Assembly: GCA_040403535.1 (NCBI GenBank) | Contig: JBBAKL010000001.1 | Coordinates: 58,080 to 122,079 of the forward strand | Direction: 5' to 3' | From: JAHEYG01 sp040403535 | GTDB taxonomy: Bacteria; Bacteroidota; Bacteroidia; B-17B0; Aurantibacillaceae | DNA: 64,000 nucleotides | In this document: positions 38,627 through 48,279 of the stretch, one piece after another | How positions within the stretch are numbered: position 1 is the first letter of the stretch | Layout: every line of letters starts with the position of its first letter | Position numbers and translations under genes: made by a program | The notes under the pieces: model-generated | What the model was told of the DNA's origin: nothing | Seen by the model: the letters and a program-made list of their open reading frames with translations, nothing else | The model's database searches: none

Positions 38627-39226
38627 ATGAAAACAAAAACGAATACCCAGGTATCAAGCATAAACAGGCTGTATCGGCTAATTATTGCTTTTTTGTTCGT
38701 GTCAACTTTAATTACTTTAACAGTGATTATAGTACCAAAGCACAAACATATTGGCGAATTCCTTGCCAATTTTACTTACCAGCACTATTTTATAGCCATA
38801 TTTATTTTATTAAGTGTATTTACACTGGTTGTAAAGTTTATAAATGAATATTTTAAAACTAATTCACTTTCGGTAGCTGGTATTAACACTTACGATTATT
38901 ACAAATTGCCTGTAATAAAAGGAAGATGGAATCGCAGGTTAAATACGTTTAGAAAAAAGTTGAGAGTTACAACTGTTAGTAACAAAAATGACGAACCGGT
39001 AAATGATGTGCTGAGTAATGAGGATGAAAAACAAAAAAGATACCGCGACTTATTAAATGCAATGACTTTGGGTAATAATTTTAAACATAAGGTTAAAATC
39101 TATTATGTGTTAAAGAATAACACCTCTGTTATTGAGACCACCGTTTGGTATGCAAACGCATCTCATGTAACATTAAAAGGAGGAACTGTATTGCCAGTTA
39201 AATCAATAATTAAAGTTGAATATTAA
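38627..39226 (+). CDS. Uncharacterised two-TM membrane protein
   Basis: The protein has 199 residues with two predicted TM helices (about residues 16-38 and 53-71) and a basic, soluble C-terminal part. I recognise no family. The last 55 residues (KIYYVLKNNTSVIETTVWYA, SHVTLKGGTVLPVKSIIKVEY) look like a small beta-rich, Sm- or SH3-like fold, which is a guess from strand pattern. It is the first gene after the LysR-divergent spacer, with the 79-residue gene 24 nt downstream, so it probably belongs to the bicarbonate-transport cluster. Confidence 0.65.
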   Translation: MKTKTNTQVSSINRLYRLIIAFLFVSTLITLTVIIVPKHKHIGEFLANFTYQHYFIAIFILLSVFTLVVKFINEYFKTNSLSVAGINTYDYYKLPVIKGRWNRRLNTFRKKLRVTTVSNKNDEPVNDVLSNEDEKQKRYRDLLNAMTLGNNFKHKVKIYYVLKNNTSVIETTVWYANASHVTLKGGTVLPVKSIIKVEY

Positions 39227-39250
39227 TATCAATCTATAAATTTTATAAAC

Positions 39251-39490
39251 ATGAATTATCAGTTAATTAATGATCATTTTACTTCGAATGAAGCTATAGA
39301 AATCCTAACTAAATTGTATTACGTTAAAATTAAATTCTACGAGAATAAGATTCTTAAAAGTTCTAAAGAAGAAGAAATAAAGCTTTGTAAAAAGAGAATA
39401 ATTGAATTACAAAAACAACTTTTTGAAATCAGACTTCAGCTTGATATGGAAAAAGACAAAGTAAACATGAACGGATTTATTCAATTATAG
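39251..39490 (+). CDS. Small helical protein of unknown function (79 aa)
   Basis: The protein is short, charged and almost entirely alpha-helical or coiled-coil in pattern (EILTKLYYVKIKFYENKI, EEEIKLCKKRIIELQKQLFE). No family is recognised. An ATG with normal spacing follows the two-TM gene by 24 nt on the same strand. The conserved codon style and placement in a co-directional cluster favour a real gene over a chance frame, but confidence is moderate. The 137 nt after it (39491-39627) are AT-rich, and I see no clear gene or hairpin there. Confidence 0.55.
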   Translation: MNYQLINDHFTSNEAIEILTKLYYVKIKFYENKILKSSKEEEIKLCKKRIIELQKQLFEIRLQLDMEKDKVNMNGFIQL

Positions 39491-39627
39491 TATTTGTAAT
39501 ATAAGTTTAAACTAAATAACAATTTTAAATTACGATTTGCATTAGTTAGAACTGTTATACGCTCTATTACCCGGAGACATCTGGAATTAAAAACATTATT
39601 AAAATAAACATATTGAAATAATGAGTT

Positions 39628-40497
39628 ATGAATAAGTTAGTTACTGAACAGCTGGATTTGTTATTTAAAAACAGAACCTTAGTTATTGCTACCATGCATG
39701 GTAAGGAAAAGATTATAGCTCCGGTTTTAAATAAATATTTAAAGGTTAATTGTTATCTTCCTAATAACTTTAATACGGATGTCTTTGGCACTTTTACTGG
39801 TGAAATAGAGCGCAGTAATGATCCTGTTTCAACCGTGCGTCAGAAATGTTATGCCGCTATGGAATTGTATCAGTCAGATTTAGCCATAGCCAGCGAAGGT
39901 AGTTTTGGCCCTCATCCCGGTATAGGTTTTGTTCCTTCCAATACCGAAGTGATTGCTTTAATTGATAAAAAAAATAATATTGAAGTAATTGCACATGAGT
40001 TAAGTGTGAAAACAAATTTTAGCGGAGGATATATTAATGATTTTAATGAACTGAATAAGAAACTTACTTCGCTAAAGTTTCCAACTCATGCCTTAATATT
40101 AAGAGCCGACCCGAATTCCTCAAAAGAAGTGTTTAAAGGAATAAAAACATTGAAGGCATTACGGAAATATTACAACTATTTAAGTGAAAGATACGGAAAG
40201 GTATATTACGAAACGGATATGCGGGCCATGCATAATCCTACCAGACGCGATGTAATTCGAAAAGCAGTTCAAACTCTACTGAATAAATTAACAAGTTTTT
40301 GTCCTGAATGTAAGTCACCCGGATTCTCAGTGAATTCATATGTGTCTGGATTAAACTGTTCATCCTGCGGATTCCCAACAGCATCCACTCTAAAGCATGT
40401 TCTCAAATGTGGAAAATGTAATTATCACGAAGAAAAAATTTATCCAAATGGTAAACACCATGAAGATCCTATGTATTGTAACTATTGTAACCCATAA
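39628..40497 (+). CDS. DUF6671-like protein with C-terminal zinc ribbons
   Basis: This 289-residue protein has a conserved-looking N-terminal domain (TLVIATMHGKEKIIAPVL; TGEIERSNDPVSTVRQKCYA; LAIASEGSFGPHPGIGFVPS). The C-terminal 70 residues hold four CxxC pairs (CPECK, CSSCG, CGKCN, CNYCN), consistent with two zinc ribbons. I match it to the family I know as DUF6671, whose biochemical role is undescribed to my knowledge. The Asp/Glu/Ser-Gly pattern is distantly reminiscent of YjjX/ITPase-type nucleotide enzymes, but that is speculative. It lies 9 nt before the SbtA-like permease gene, so a shared role in inorganic-carbon handling is plausible. Confidence 0.75.
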   Translation: MNKLVTEQLDLLFKNRTLVIATMHGKEKIIAPVLNKYLKVNCYLPNNFNTDVFGTFTGEIERSNDPVSTVRQKCYAAMELYQSDLAIASEGSFGPHPGIGFVPSNTEVIALIDKKNNIEVIAHELSVKTNFSGGYINDFNELNKKLTSLKFPTHALILRADPNSSKEVFKGIKTLKALRKYYNYLSERYGKVYYETDMRAMHNPTRRDVIRKAVQTLLNKLTSFCPECKSPGFSVNSYVSGLNCSSCGFPTASTLKHVLKCGKCNYHEEKIYPNGKHHEDPMYCNYCNP

Positions 40498-40506
40498 TTA
40501 TTAATA

Positions 40507-41472
40507 ATGAATATCGATTTACTTATCTCAAACGTTACCAATCCCGCTTTCTTGTTTTTTGTTTTAGGAATTGTTGCTGTCAAAATTAAAAGTGATCTAC
40601 AAATACCCCCCAATTCCTCTAAATTTATTTCATTATATCTTCTTTTTTCAATTGGATTTAAAGGCGGTCAGGAATTATCACATGAATCGTTTAATTCTGA
40701 AATTGTTTATAGCATGTTATTTGGTATAGGTATATCACTATTAATCCCTGTTTATACTTTTTTTATTCTGAAACGTAAAATGAATGTTTACGATGCGGGT
40801 GCCATTGCTGCCGCATACGGTTCGGTAAGTGCGGTAACTTTTGTAACAGCAGTTACCTACCTGGAAGCTCAAAAGATGCAATTGAACGGACACATGGTTG
40901 CAATAATGGCTTTGATGGAATCTCCGGCTATTATAGCCGGGTTATTGTTAATGTCTATATATAATAAGGAGCAAAACGAGTTAACGGTAAATAAAAATGA
41001 AGTTATACGACACTCCTTTACTAACGGCAGTGTATTGCTGATTTTAGGAAGTTTATTGATTGGTTTTTTGGCAAATGCTAAACAGGCCGAAGGAATTAAA
41101 CCATTCACAAACGACCTCTTTAAAGGATTTCTCGCCATATTTTTGCTCGACATGGGAATTACAAGCGGAAAGAAATTAAGCACATTCTCTGCTTATGGTT
41201 TTTTTCCGGTAATCTTTGCCATTATCATTCCATTAATTAACGGCTGTTTAATAGCGTTATTAAGCGCCTTTGTAACAAGCGTTTCTTCTAATCGGTTTAT
41301 GTTTGCTGTTTTGGCAGCCAGTGCTTCTTATATTGCTGTACCTGCAGCCATGAAATTAGCGGCTCCTAAATCTAATCCTGGATTATATATACCCATGGCC
41401 TTGGCCATAACCTTTCCGCTTAATATTACCATTGGAATTCCCATATATCTTGCTATAATAATGCCCGGTTAG
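40507..41472 (+). CDS. SbtA-like sodium-dependent bicarbonate permease
   Basis: The protein has 321 residues and about ten TM helices in two halves. Conserved family features include the early LLFSIGFKGGQEL stretch, AAAYGSVSAVTFVTA and the second-half ASASYIAVPAAMKLAAP. The family (Na+-dependent bicarbonate transporter superfamily) includes the cyanobacterial SbtA that imports bicarbonate with sodium. Neither a PII-like SbtB gene nor carbonic anhydrase is adjacent. It ends the cluster beginning at 38627. Substrate specificity is inferred from family. Confidence 0.87.
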   Translation: MNIDLLISNVTNPAFLFFVLGIVAVKIKSDLQIPPNSSKFISLYLLFSIGFKGGQELSHESFNSEIVYSMLFGIGISLLIPVYTFFILKRKMNVYDAGAIAAAYGSVSAVTFVTAVTYLEAQKMQLNGHMVAIMALMESPAIIAGLLLMSIYNKEQNELTVNKNEVIRHSFTNGSVLLILGSLLIGFLANAKQAEGIKPFTNDLFKGFLAIFLLDMGITSGKKLSTFSAYGFFPVIFAIIIPLINGCLIALLSAFVTSVSSNRFMFAVLAASASYIAVPAAMKLAAPKSNPGLYIPMALAITFPLNITIGIPIYLAIIMPG

Positions 41473-41587
41473 TTAGGTTCATCTTTTTATAATGTAACTA
41501 TCTGATTGCGTGGTGATTTTTAAAGGGTATTAACACTAAAGTTTAGGCCTTAAATACGTATATTCGTGCTTCAAAATTTAAGGTTTT

Positions 41588-43936
41588 ATGTGGTTAAGGT
41601 TTGCTTCTTTACTCCTACGCAACAAGGCGATATTTACATCGGTCATCTTGTTGCTTACCATCTTTATGGGGTATGAGGCAAGTAAGATGGAATTGTCGTA
41701 TGAATTTGCACGTATTCTTCCTGCCGACGATCCAACATTTGTTGAATACCAAAATTTTAAAAAGCAATTTGGTGAAGATGGTAATGTAATGGTTCTTGGA
41801 TTTAAGGATCCTAAATTATTTACATTAAATAAATTCAATGACTGGTATTATCTCAGTAAAACCATCAAAATTATTAATGGAATTAAAGAGGTAATTTCAG
41901 TTCCAACTGCTTATCAACTCCATAAAAATGATAGCCTGTCAAAGTTTGAATTCACTCCTCTTATTACAAAAATACCGCGAACACAAGCAGACGTTGATAG
42001 TATTAAAGATACTTTTTTAAAACTGAAGTTTTACGATGGAATTATTTATAATAAGGAAACCGGAGCAACTTTAATGGCAATTACGTTTCACAGTACTTCG
42101 TTAAATTCAAAACGCCGTCTGGATATCGTAAAAGAGATCAAAACGCTTACAGAAGCATTTGCTATCAAGCATGATGTTGAAATGCATTATTCTGGAATGC
42201 CTTATATCCGCACACAACTGATGGAAAAGATTTCGCATGAGATGACGTTGTTTTTGATACTGGCCGTTATTATTACCGGAATTATTCTTGCTGCATTTTT
42301 CCGTTCGGGCGTCATAGTCTTCTTTAGTATTGTTATTGTGGCCATAGGTGTATTATGGTCGGTAGGAATTTTGGAATTATTCGGTTATAAAATTACAGTT
42401 CTAACCGGATTGCTTGCCCCACTAATAATGGTGATTGGAATCCCTAATTGTATTTTCTTAATTAATAAATACCAAAGTGAGTACTTACTGCATCGCAATA
42501 AAGTAAAGGCTTTATCACGTATGATTGAAACCATTGGTGTTACATTGTTTCTTGCCAATATTACAACATCCATAGGTTTTGCAGTTTTATATTTTACTAA
42601 TACCACCATGTTGATTGAGTTTGGTGTTGTTTCAGGTATAAGTGTAATGGTTACTTATTGTGTTACGTTAATTTTGGTACCTGTAATGTTGTATTGGTTA
42701 CCTGCTCCAAAAGCACGTCATACAAAACATCTCGAAGGTAAGCGTATCAATGGTATGCTTTCTTTAGTTGACCGACTTGTTCAAAATCACAGAATCGCCA
42801 TTTATGTAGTAACTCTGATTATTACTTTGCTTGGTGTGATTGGAATGATGAAAATAAATCTTATAGGGTATGTAGTAGACGATTTACCTGAGAAAGATCC
42901 GGTTAATACCGATTTGAAGTTTTTCGAGTCGGAGTTTAAAGGTGTATTGCCTTTTGAAATTTCAATCGATACAAAAAAGTCGAATGGTTTATTTGCCGAA
43001 AACGCGAAAGCCTTATATAAAATAAAAGCATTACAGGCAATTTTTGGCGAGTATAAAGAGTTTTCAAAGCCGGTTTCGATCATTGAAGCAATAAAGTTTT
43101 CCTATCAGGCTTATAAAGGTGGAAACGAAAAATATTATCGCTTACCTTCTATTACTGATTTAAAAACATTGTCTGATTTTTCGGGAACGGTAAGTGGACA
43201 GGATTCACGTTTAAAATCATTTATTGATAGTTCAAAAAGTGTAACACGTGTCAGCTATCAGGTAGCGGATATTGGTTCGCGCCGCATGAAGGAATTAGTA
43301 GCTGAAATTAAACCACGTGTAGATTCTGTATTAAGTCCTACAGATTATAATGTGAGCTTCACCGGCCATAGCCTTGTGTTTTTAAAGAGTAATGATTATT
43401 TACTTTACAATTTACTGGAGAGTTTGGTGATTGAAATTCTTTTAATAGCGATTGTAGGTATGGCCTTGTTCCGCTCGGTAAGTATCATTGTTTTATCTAA
43501 ACTACCATGTTTAATTCCATTGGTAATTACTGCTGGAGTGATGGGTTTTTTAGATATTCGTTTTAAACCTTCTACCATCTTAATCTTTAGTATTGCCTTC
43601 GGTATTTCATCGGATGGTACCGTATATTTCCTTACTAAATACCGACAGGAATTAAAGAAAAAAGGCGGTAATGCTTTTCAGGCCATTAGCGCCGCAATTC
43701 ACGATACAGGATTAAGTATGGTATATACTTCTGTTATTTTGTTTTTTGGTTTTTCAATTTTCTCTGTTTCCAGTTTTGGCGGAACAGCTGCGTTAGGCAT
43801 ATTAATTTCATTAACGCTTTTAATGTCATTAATTACCAATTTGGTTTTATTGCCTGCAATATTACTTTCTATTGCCAACAAAAAGCAAAATAAGGAGCTG
43901 ATGAAAGCACCTATGATTGACTTGGAAGAAGAGTAA
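41588..43936 (+). CDS. MMPL/RND superfamily exporter
   Basis: This 782-residue protein has about 12 TM segments in two repeats, each with one TM helix, a large extracytoplasmic loop and five more helices. The MMPL-type halves are visible as MELSYEFARILPADDPTFVE and, in the second half, FGISSDGTVYFLTKYRQELK. RND proteins of this group move lipids or hydrophobic compounds using the proton gradient. There is no adjacent membrane-fusion protein or TolC, which fits the lipid-exporter type. The substrate is unknown. Confidence 0.88.
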   Translation: MWLRFASLLLRNKAIFTSVILLLTIFMGYEASKMELSYEFARILPADDPTFVEYQNFKKQFGEDGNVMVLGFKDPKLFTLNKFNDWYYLSKTIKIINGIKEVISVPTAYQLHKNDSLSKFEFTPLITKIPRTQADVDSIKDTFLKLKFYDGIIYNKETGATLMAITFHSTSLNSKRRLDIVKEIKTLTEAFAIKHDVEMHYSGMPYIRTQLMEKISHEMTLFLILAVIITGIILAAFFRSGVIVFFSIVIVAIGVLWSVGILELFGYKITVLTGLLAPLIMVIGIPNCIFLINKYQSEYLLHRNKVKALSRMIETIGVTLFLANITTSIGFAVLYFTNTTMLIEFGVVSGISVMVTYCVTLILVPVMLYWLPAPKARHTKHLEGKRINGMLSLVDRLVQNHRIAIYVVTLIITLLGVIGMMKINLIGYVVDDLPEKDPVNTDLKFFESEFKGVLPFEISIDTKKSNGLFAENAKALYKIKALQAIFGEYKEFSKPVSIIEAIKFSYQAYKGGNEKYYRLPSITDLKTLSDFSGTVSGQDSRLKSFIDSSKSVTRVSYQVADIGSRRMKELVAEIKPRVDSVLSPTDYNVSFTGHSLVFLKSNDYLLYNLLESLVIEILLIAIVGMALFRSVSIIVLSKLPCLIPLVITAGVMGFLDIRFKPSTILIFSIAFGISSDGTVYFLTKYRQELKKKGGNAFQAISAAIHDTGLSMVYTSVILFFGFSIFSVSSFGGTAALGILISLTLLMSLITNLVLLPAILLSIANKKQNKELMKAPMIDLEEE

Positions 43937-44067
43937 TTATTTAGCGTAAATTTTGTTTAAAGCCTCTGTACGAGAATTTACCTGAAGTTTTTGGTAAATA
44001 GTCCGAATGTGCGTTCTTACTTTTTTGTACTCACAAATAATCGTGAAGCTATTTCTTTATAACGTAA
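43937..44067 (-). pseudogene. Remnant of a LuxR-type HTH gene (C-terminal fragment, frameshifted)
   Basis: On the minus strand, LRYKEIASRLFVSTKK is followed, after a one-base shift in an A-run (44021-44026), by VRTHIRTIYQKLQVNSRT and EALNKIYAK with a stop at 43937-43939. Together these match the LuxR/NarL HTH and the usual C-terminus of response regulators. A stop directly precedes the first Leu, and the beta-lactamase gene ends at 44079, so the receiver part is gone. This is a dead fragment. Confidence 0.82.
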
Positions 44068-44078
44068 TTAATTTTACA

Positions 44079-45182
44079 TTAATAAATCTGTCCTAAATTA
44101 ACCAGCACATACCACCAATCCCATTCACCTTCGCTTTTACCTAAACGCACCACTATTAATTTTTTTGCCGGATTAACATAAATGTATTGTCCTAATATAC
44201 CTTGCGCCATATAATCACCGGCGCGGGAAGCAATCCACCATTGATACTGGTAATAAGCGGCGCTGCCATTACTGGTATCAATTTTAGTACTGGTACGCAC
44301 CCATTCTTCAGGAACGATTCGTTGGCCGTTCCAGTATCCGTTATGTAAATAAAGACGGCCAATTTTTGCATAATCGCGGGCGCGGGCATTCACACAACAA
44401 AATGTTTTTTCTAATCCATTTTTCTTGCGGTCGATACTCCAGCTGGCATCGTATTCCATGCCCAGGGGCTTCCATATTTTTTCCTGAAAATACTGTGTTA
44501 CTGTTTTGTTTTTTAAAGCACGTTCCAGTACTAAGCCCAGCAATTGCGAATTACCACTTACATATTCAAATTTTTTACCGGGTTCGTTTTTTAGTTTAAG
44601 TTTTGAAATTTCTTTACGCAAATTGCTCCCGTAATAAAAGGAAGCTACTGCCCCAAAGGGATTAAAATAGCCTTCGTTAAATTTTAATCCGGATGTCATT
44701 TGCAAAAGATGTTCAATACTTACTTTGTCAAATCCTTTATTTTTTAATTCGGGAATGTAATTAGTAATGGGTTCGCTCACTGACTGAATTAAATGGTCAT
44801 CAATGGCGCAACCAATCAGAATAGATGTGAATGATTTTGCCATTGAAAAAGAGGGAACTATGGAAGTTTGATCATAACCGTATAGATAATTTTCATAATG
44901 AATGGTGTCATTTTTTATGATTAATAAAGCAACGGTTTTGCTCTTTTTTAAAAATTCCTCAAAAACGTATTCCTTGTTTTTTACAGTGATTTTTTTGGGA
45001 TACTTGGCATTATTCGTTTGCGCAAAGGTGAATTTTACAGAATCGTTTTTTAAAGGCCGGCTGGGAAAAATTTTATAATCTTTGATATCGGCAAAATTAT
45101 AAATTACAAAGCGGCCCAGTTTACAGGAACTAAAGCCTATGCTAATGATGCAAATAATGAATAAGTGAAATTTTAATTTCAT
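44079..45182 (-). CDS. Beta-lactamase-fold serine hydrolase lipoprotein
   Basis: The protein has 367 residues with a lipoprotein signal (GFSSC, Cys20). The fold is that of class C beta-lactamase/penicillin-binding proteins. The nucleophile motif is SMAK (Ser113-Lys116), and a Tyr-containing second motif appears in FEYVSGNSQLLG. The third motif near the C-terminus (GILGQYIYV) is a variant of the usual HTG/KTG. Such hydrolases act as esterases or peptidases on D-amino-acid or ester substrates, and antibiotic resistance should not be assumed. It ends beside the HTH remnant. Confidence 0.87.
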   Translation of the reverse strand: MKLKFHLFIICIISIGFSSCKLGRFVIYNFADIKDYKIFPSRPLKNDSVKFTFAQTNNAKYPKKITVKNKEYVFEEFLKKSKTVALLIIKNDTIHYENYLYGYDQTSIVPSFSMAKSFTSILIGCAIDDHLIQSVSEPITNYIPELKNKGFDKVSIEHLLQMTSGLKFNEGYFNPFGAVASFYYGSNLRKEISKLKLKNEPGKKFEYVSGNSQLLGLVLERALKNKTVTQYFQEKIWKPLGMEYDASWSIDRKKNGLEKTFCCVNARARDYAKIGRLYLHNGYWNGQRIVPEEWVRTSTKIDTSNGSAAYYQYQWWIASRAGDYMAQGILGQYIYVNPAKKLIVVRLGKSEGEWDWWYVLVNLGQIY

Positions 45183-45234
45183 GGAGTTGGGCAGACTTGA
45201 GTTTTTTATAATGAAAAGTTAATGAAAATTTCGG

Positions 45235-45714
45235 TTATCTACTTTTTATGGGAATCCAAATTTCTTCCTCGGAGTTAGGATCATCTTTTTTGTAGTTAGA
45301 GCCCATTACGGCAAAGTGCGGACGAGCATCTAAATCGTAGCCGGATGATGGCAACCAATCCCAAAAAATCTGATTGTAAAATGATGCGGCACCTTCATTT
45401 GTTCCCTTATAAATAAAAATAGCGTATAAACCTTCTTGTACCGAAAGTGTTTTTATGCCTTCCGGTATTTCATTAAAATTGCTTACCTCTACTGCGGCCC
45501 ATTTTTGAAATAGCGCGTTTGGGTTGTATGCATCAAAAAAGTTTGGAGGATATACTTCTGATGAATATAATTCGTTGCCGATTCTGTTCTTAATTTCTTT
45601 TAATCGTGGCATAAATTTATTCCACAAAATAAAAGGATTGTGTGTAGCAAAACTCATTTTTGAGCTGAAACCAATAAATTTTCTATTTGGAATGAGCTTA
45701 ATTGTGGGCTGCAT
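45235..45714 (-). CDS. GyrI-like effector-binding domain protein
   Basis: The protein has 159 residues and consists of a single GyrI-like/AraC effector-binding domain. Characteristic segments are FIGFSSKMSFATHNPFILWN, the aromatic core ALFQKWAAVEVSN, IPEGIKTLSVQEGLYAIF and the final SEEEIWIPI. Standalone members bind small molecules or act as stress-related hydrolase-like proteins. No DNA-binding domain is attached. It lies between the beta-lactamase-like gene and uvrD, all on the minus strand, and a transcriptional link is unknown. Confidence 0.85.
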   Translation of the reverse strand: MQPTIKLIPNRKFIGFSSKMSFATHNPFILWNKFMPRLKEIKNRIGNELYSSEVYPPNFFDAYNPNALFQKWAAVEVSNFNEIPEGIKTLSVQEGLYAIFIYKGTNEGAASFYNQIFWDWLPSSGYDLDARPHFAVMGSNYKKDDPNSEEEIWIPIKSR

Positions 45715-45773
45715 GAGTTTTACTTTTTGATTTTATTTTTTCATTCATCTGACGAAAGAATAGTGTATAATTC

Positions 45774-48200
45774 TTACACTTTCATCAGTTTCGCAAACTT
45801 CAGTAATAGCTTTTTCTCACCGGCCTGCGCAAATTTAATGGTGGCTTTGCTCTCGGGCCAATTGCCTTCAATTTCGCTGATGGTGCCTTGTCCGAATTTT
45901 TCGTGTGCTACTTGGTCACCAGGACGTAAGGCTTTGTTGGCTTCGGTGTCAACCGGTTTGCTTGGTGTCTGGTTCATTAAACGTGAGTTTAAACTCACCA
46001 GTTTTTTTGCCGGCTGAAAATTAATACCCGGTTTAGGAGTTGAAGTAGGGTTGGGAGTTCCTCCGCCTTTGTTAAACTTTATTTCTTTTTTAGGCGTATC
46101 GTTAAATTGCTTGCGCATGCCGCCAAAAATATCATCGCCAAAAGTCGGACCTTCGCTCACTTCCGGCATCTCGATGTATTGCTCGTCGATCTCGTCAATA
46201 AAACGGCTGGGTTCGCAATACAATATATTACCAAAACGGTAACGGGTTAGGGCATAACTCAAGGTTGCTTTTTTCTCGGCGCGGGTAACAGCCACATAGA
46301 ATAAACGGCGCTCTTCTTCCAAATCACTGCGACTGTTTAACGACAACTGTGATGGAAATAAATTTTCTTCCAATCCTACCACATACACGTAAGGAAATTC
46401 TAATCCTTTAGCGGCATGTATGGTCATTAAACTTACTTTATCCTGGTTTTCGTCTTCATCTGCTTCGTCGGTACCGGTCATGAGTGTAATTTCCTGCATG
46501 AATTCATCCAGCGTTTTCATTTTAGTGTCCACATGCTGGGCAAACATATCGGTTTCGTCTTTAGGAAGGGTTTGCTTAATAACTTCATTAAGTTCTTCTT
46601 CCTGAGGCGTACGTTGTTGCTCTGTAAAATCTTTAATACCGTTTAATAATTCCTGTATGTTCTCATAACGGCTCACACCTTCCGGCGTTTTGTCGGCGTA
46701 CAATTCACGTACCAATCCTGAGTTTACTAAAATATGATTAGCTAAATCAAAGGCATCTTTAATGGGTAATAACAGACTATAACTCTTAACAGCAGTTACA
46801 AAATCACCAATTTTATTGGAAATACCTGCGTTGATTCCTAAATTAAAATCCTTTAAATTGGATATAACGGTCCACATACTGGTATCGTGTTCCGCTGCAG
46901 CCACCGTAATTTTATCTAAGGTGGTTTGTCCGATGCCTCTTGCCGGGTAATTGATAATTCGGCGTAAGGATTCATCATCGTTGTTATTAATAGTTAGGCG
47001 GAAATACGCCAGAGCATCTTTAATTTCTTTACGCTGGTAAAACGATACGCCACCGTAGATTTTATAAGGTAAGTTTAATCTTCTTAAAGCCTCCTCAAAC
47101 GCGCGCGACTGCGCATTAGTTCTGTACAAAATGGCAAAATCGCTATTCATGGCGCGGTTTTGCATTTTCTCCTCAAAAATAGAGTTAACTACTTTTTGCC
47201 CTTCTTCGTTATCGGTATTGGCACGAATTACTTTTATTTTTTCGCCGTGATCGTTTTCAGTAAAAACGTTTTTCTTGAACTGATCTTTATTATTGGCAAT
47301 AATATGATTGGCCGCGCCAACTATTGTTTTAGTGCTGCGGTAATTTTGTTCCAGCTTAAAGGTTTTTAAATCCGGATAATCTTTCTCAAAATTTAAAATA
47401 TTCTGAATATTAGCACCTCGGAAAGCATAAATACTCTGCGCATCATCACCCACCACGCAAATGTTCTGAAAGCGTGCGGCTAACTGTTTAATGATAACGT
47501 ATTGAGAGAAGTTGGTATCCTGATACTCATCTACCAAAATGTATCTGAATTTATTCTGATACTTTAACAACACATCCGGAAAATCACGCAACAACACATT
47601 GGTGTTGTACAATAAATCATCAAAATCCATGGCCCCTGCTTTGAAGTTTCTTTTCTGGTAAGCCACAAATATTTGTCCCAATAATGGTTTATTGCTCGAT
47701 TGGTCTTCGGCTTGAGTGATGGGATTATTGGCGTATTGTTGTGCGGAGATTAATTTGTTTTTTGCATCGGAGATACGGTTTAATACCAGGCTTGGTTTAT
47801 AAACTTTCTCATCCAGGTTATATTGTTTTAATATTTCTTTGATAACACTTTTACTGTCATCTGTATCGTAAATGGTAAAATTGCTTGGGTAACCGATTTT
47901 TTCAGCTTCGTAGCGCAATATTTTTGCGAAGATGGAGTGAAAGGTACCCATCCAAATGTTTTTAGCGTTATTTGGCCCCACTATTTTAGCAATTCGGTCT
48001 TTCATCTCGCGCGCCGCTTTATTGGTAAAGGTTAACGAAAGTATGTTAAACGGATCAACGCCTTTGTCAATTAAATGAGCAATACGGTAAGTCAGTACAC
48101 GCGTTTTTCCGGAACCGGCGCCGGCAATTATCATAACGGGGCCTTCAGAAGCCAGTGCAGCTTCACGTTGCGCAGGATTTAACTCGTCGATATAGCTCAT
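45774..48200 (-). CDS. UvrD/PcrA-type superfamily 1 DNA helicase
   Basis: This 808-residue protein has all SF1A motifs: Q-motif LNPAQREA, Walker A AGAGSGKTRVLTYR (residues 26-39), LSLTFTNKAAREMKDR, Walker B LVDEYQDTN (about 224), VVGDDAQSIYAFRGA, YRTNAQSRAFEEALRR and TIHAAKGLEFPYVYVVGLEE. The C-terminal 60 residues form the Tudor-like PcrA tail (VAHEKFGQGTISEI). The enzyme unwinds DNA 3' to 5' in excision and mismatch repair and removes RecA filaments or stalled polymerases. PcrA is the closest Gram-positive name, and Bacteroidota genomes label it UvrD or PcrA. Confidence 0.95.
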   Translation of the reverse strand: MSYIDELNPAQREAALASEGPVMIIAGAGSGKTRVLTYRIAHLIDKGVDPFNILSLTFTNKAAREMKDRIAKIVGPNNAKNIWMGTFHSIFAKILRYEAEKIGYPSNFTIYDTDDSKSVIKEILKQYNLDEKVYKPSLVLNRISDAKNKLISAQQYANNPITQAEDQSSNKPLLGQIFVAYQKRNFKAGAMDFDDLLYNTNVLLRDFPDVLLKYQNKFRYILVDEYQDTNFSQYVIIKQLAARFQNICVVGDDAQSIYAFRGANIQNILNFEKDYPDLKTFKLEQNYRSTKTIVGAANHIIANNKDQFKKNVFTENDHGEKIKVIRANTDNEEGQKVVNSIFEEKMQNRAMNSDFAILYRTNAQSRAFEEALRRLNLPYKIYGGVSFYQRKEIKDALAYFRLTINNNDDESLRRIINYPARGIGQTTLDKITVAAAEHDTSMWTVISNLKDFNLGINAGISNKIGDFVTAVKSYSLLLPIKDAFDLANHILVNSGLVRELYADKTPEGVSRYENIQELLNGIKDFTEQQRTPQEEELNEVIKQTLPKDETDMFAQHVDTKMKTLDEFMQEITLMTGTDEADEDENQDKVSLMTIHAAKGLEFPYVYVVGLEENLFPSQLSLNSRSDLEEERRLFYVAVTRAEKKATLSYALTRYRFGNILYCEPSRFIDEIDEQYIEMPEVSEGPTFGDDIFGGMRKQFNDTPKKEIKFNKGGGTPNPTSTPKPGINFQPAKKLVSLNSRLMNQTPSKPVDTEANKALRPGDQVAHEKFGQGTISEIEGNWPESKATIKFAQAGEKKLLLKFAKLMKV

Positions 48201-48279
48201 AATAGGGGATTACAAATATACGGGAATTGGGTGGGGTATGTTTTGGTGTTGATAAAAATTGTTGTTTATAAACCCCTTC

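Noticed and set aside
44079..45182. Antibiotic-resistance beta-lactamase
   Set aside because: The fold and SxxK motif are present, but the third motif is divergent and the protein is a lipoprotein of the broad serine-hydrolase group; resistance is not supported.
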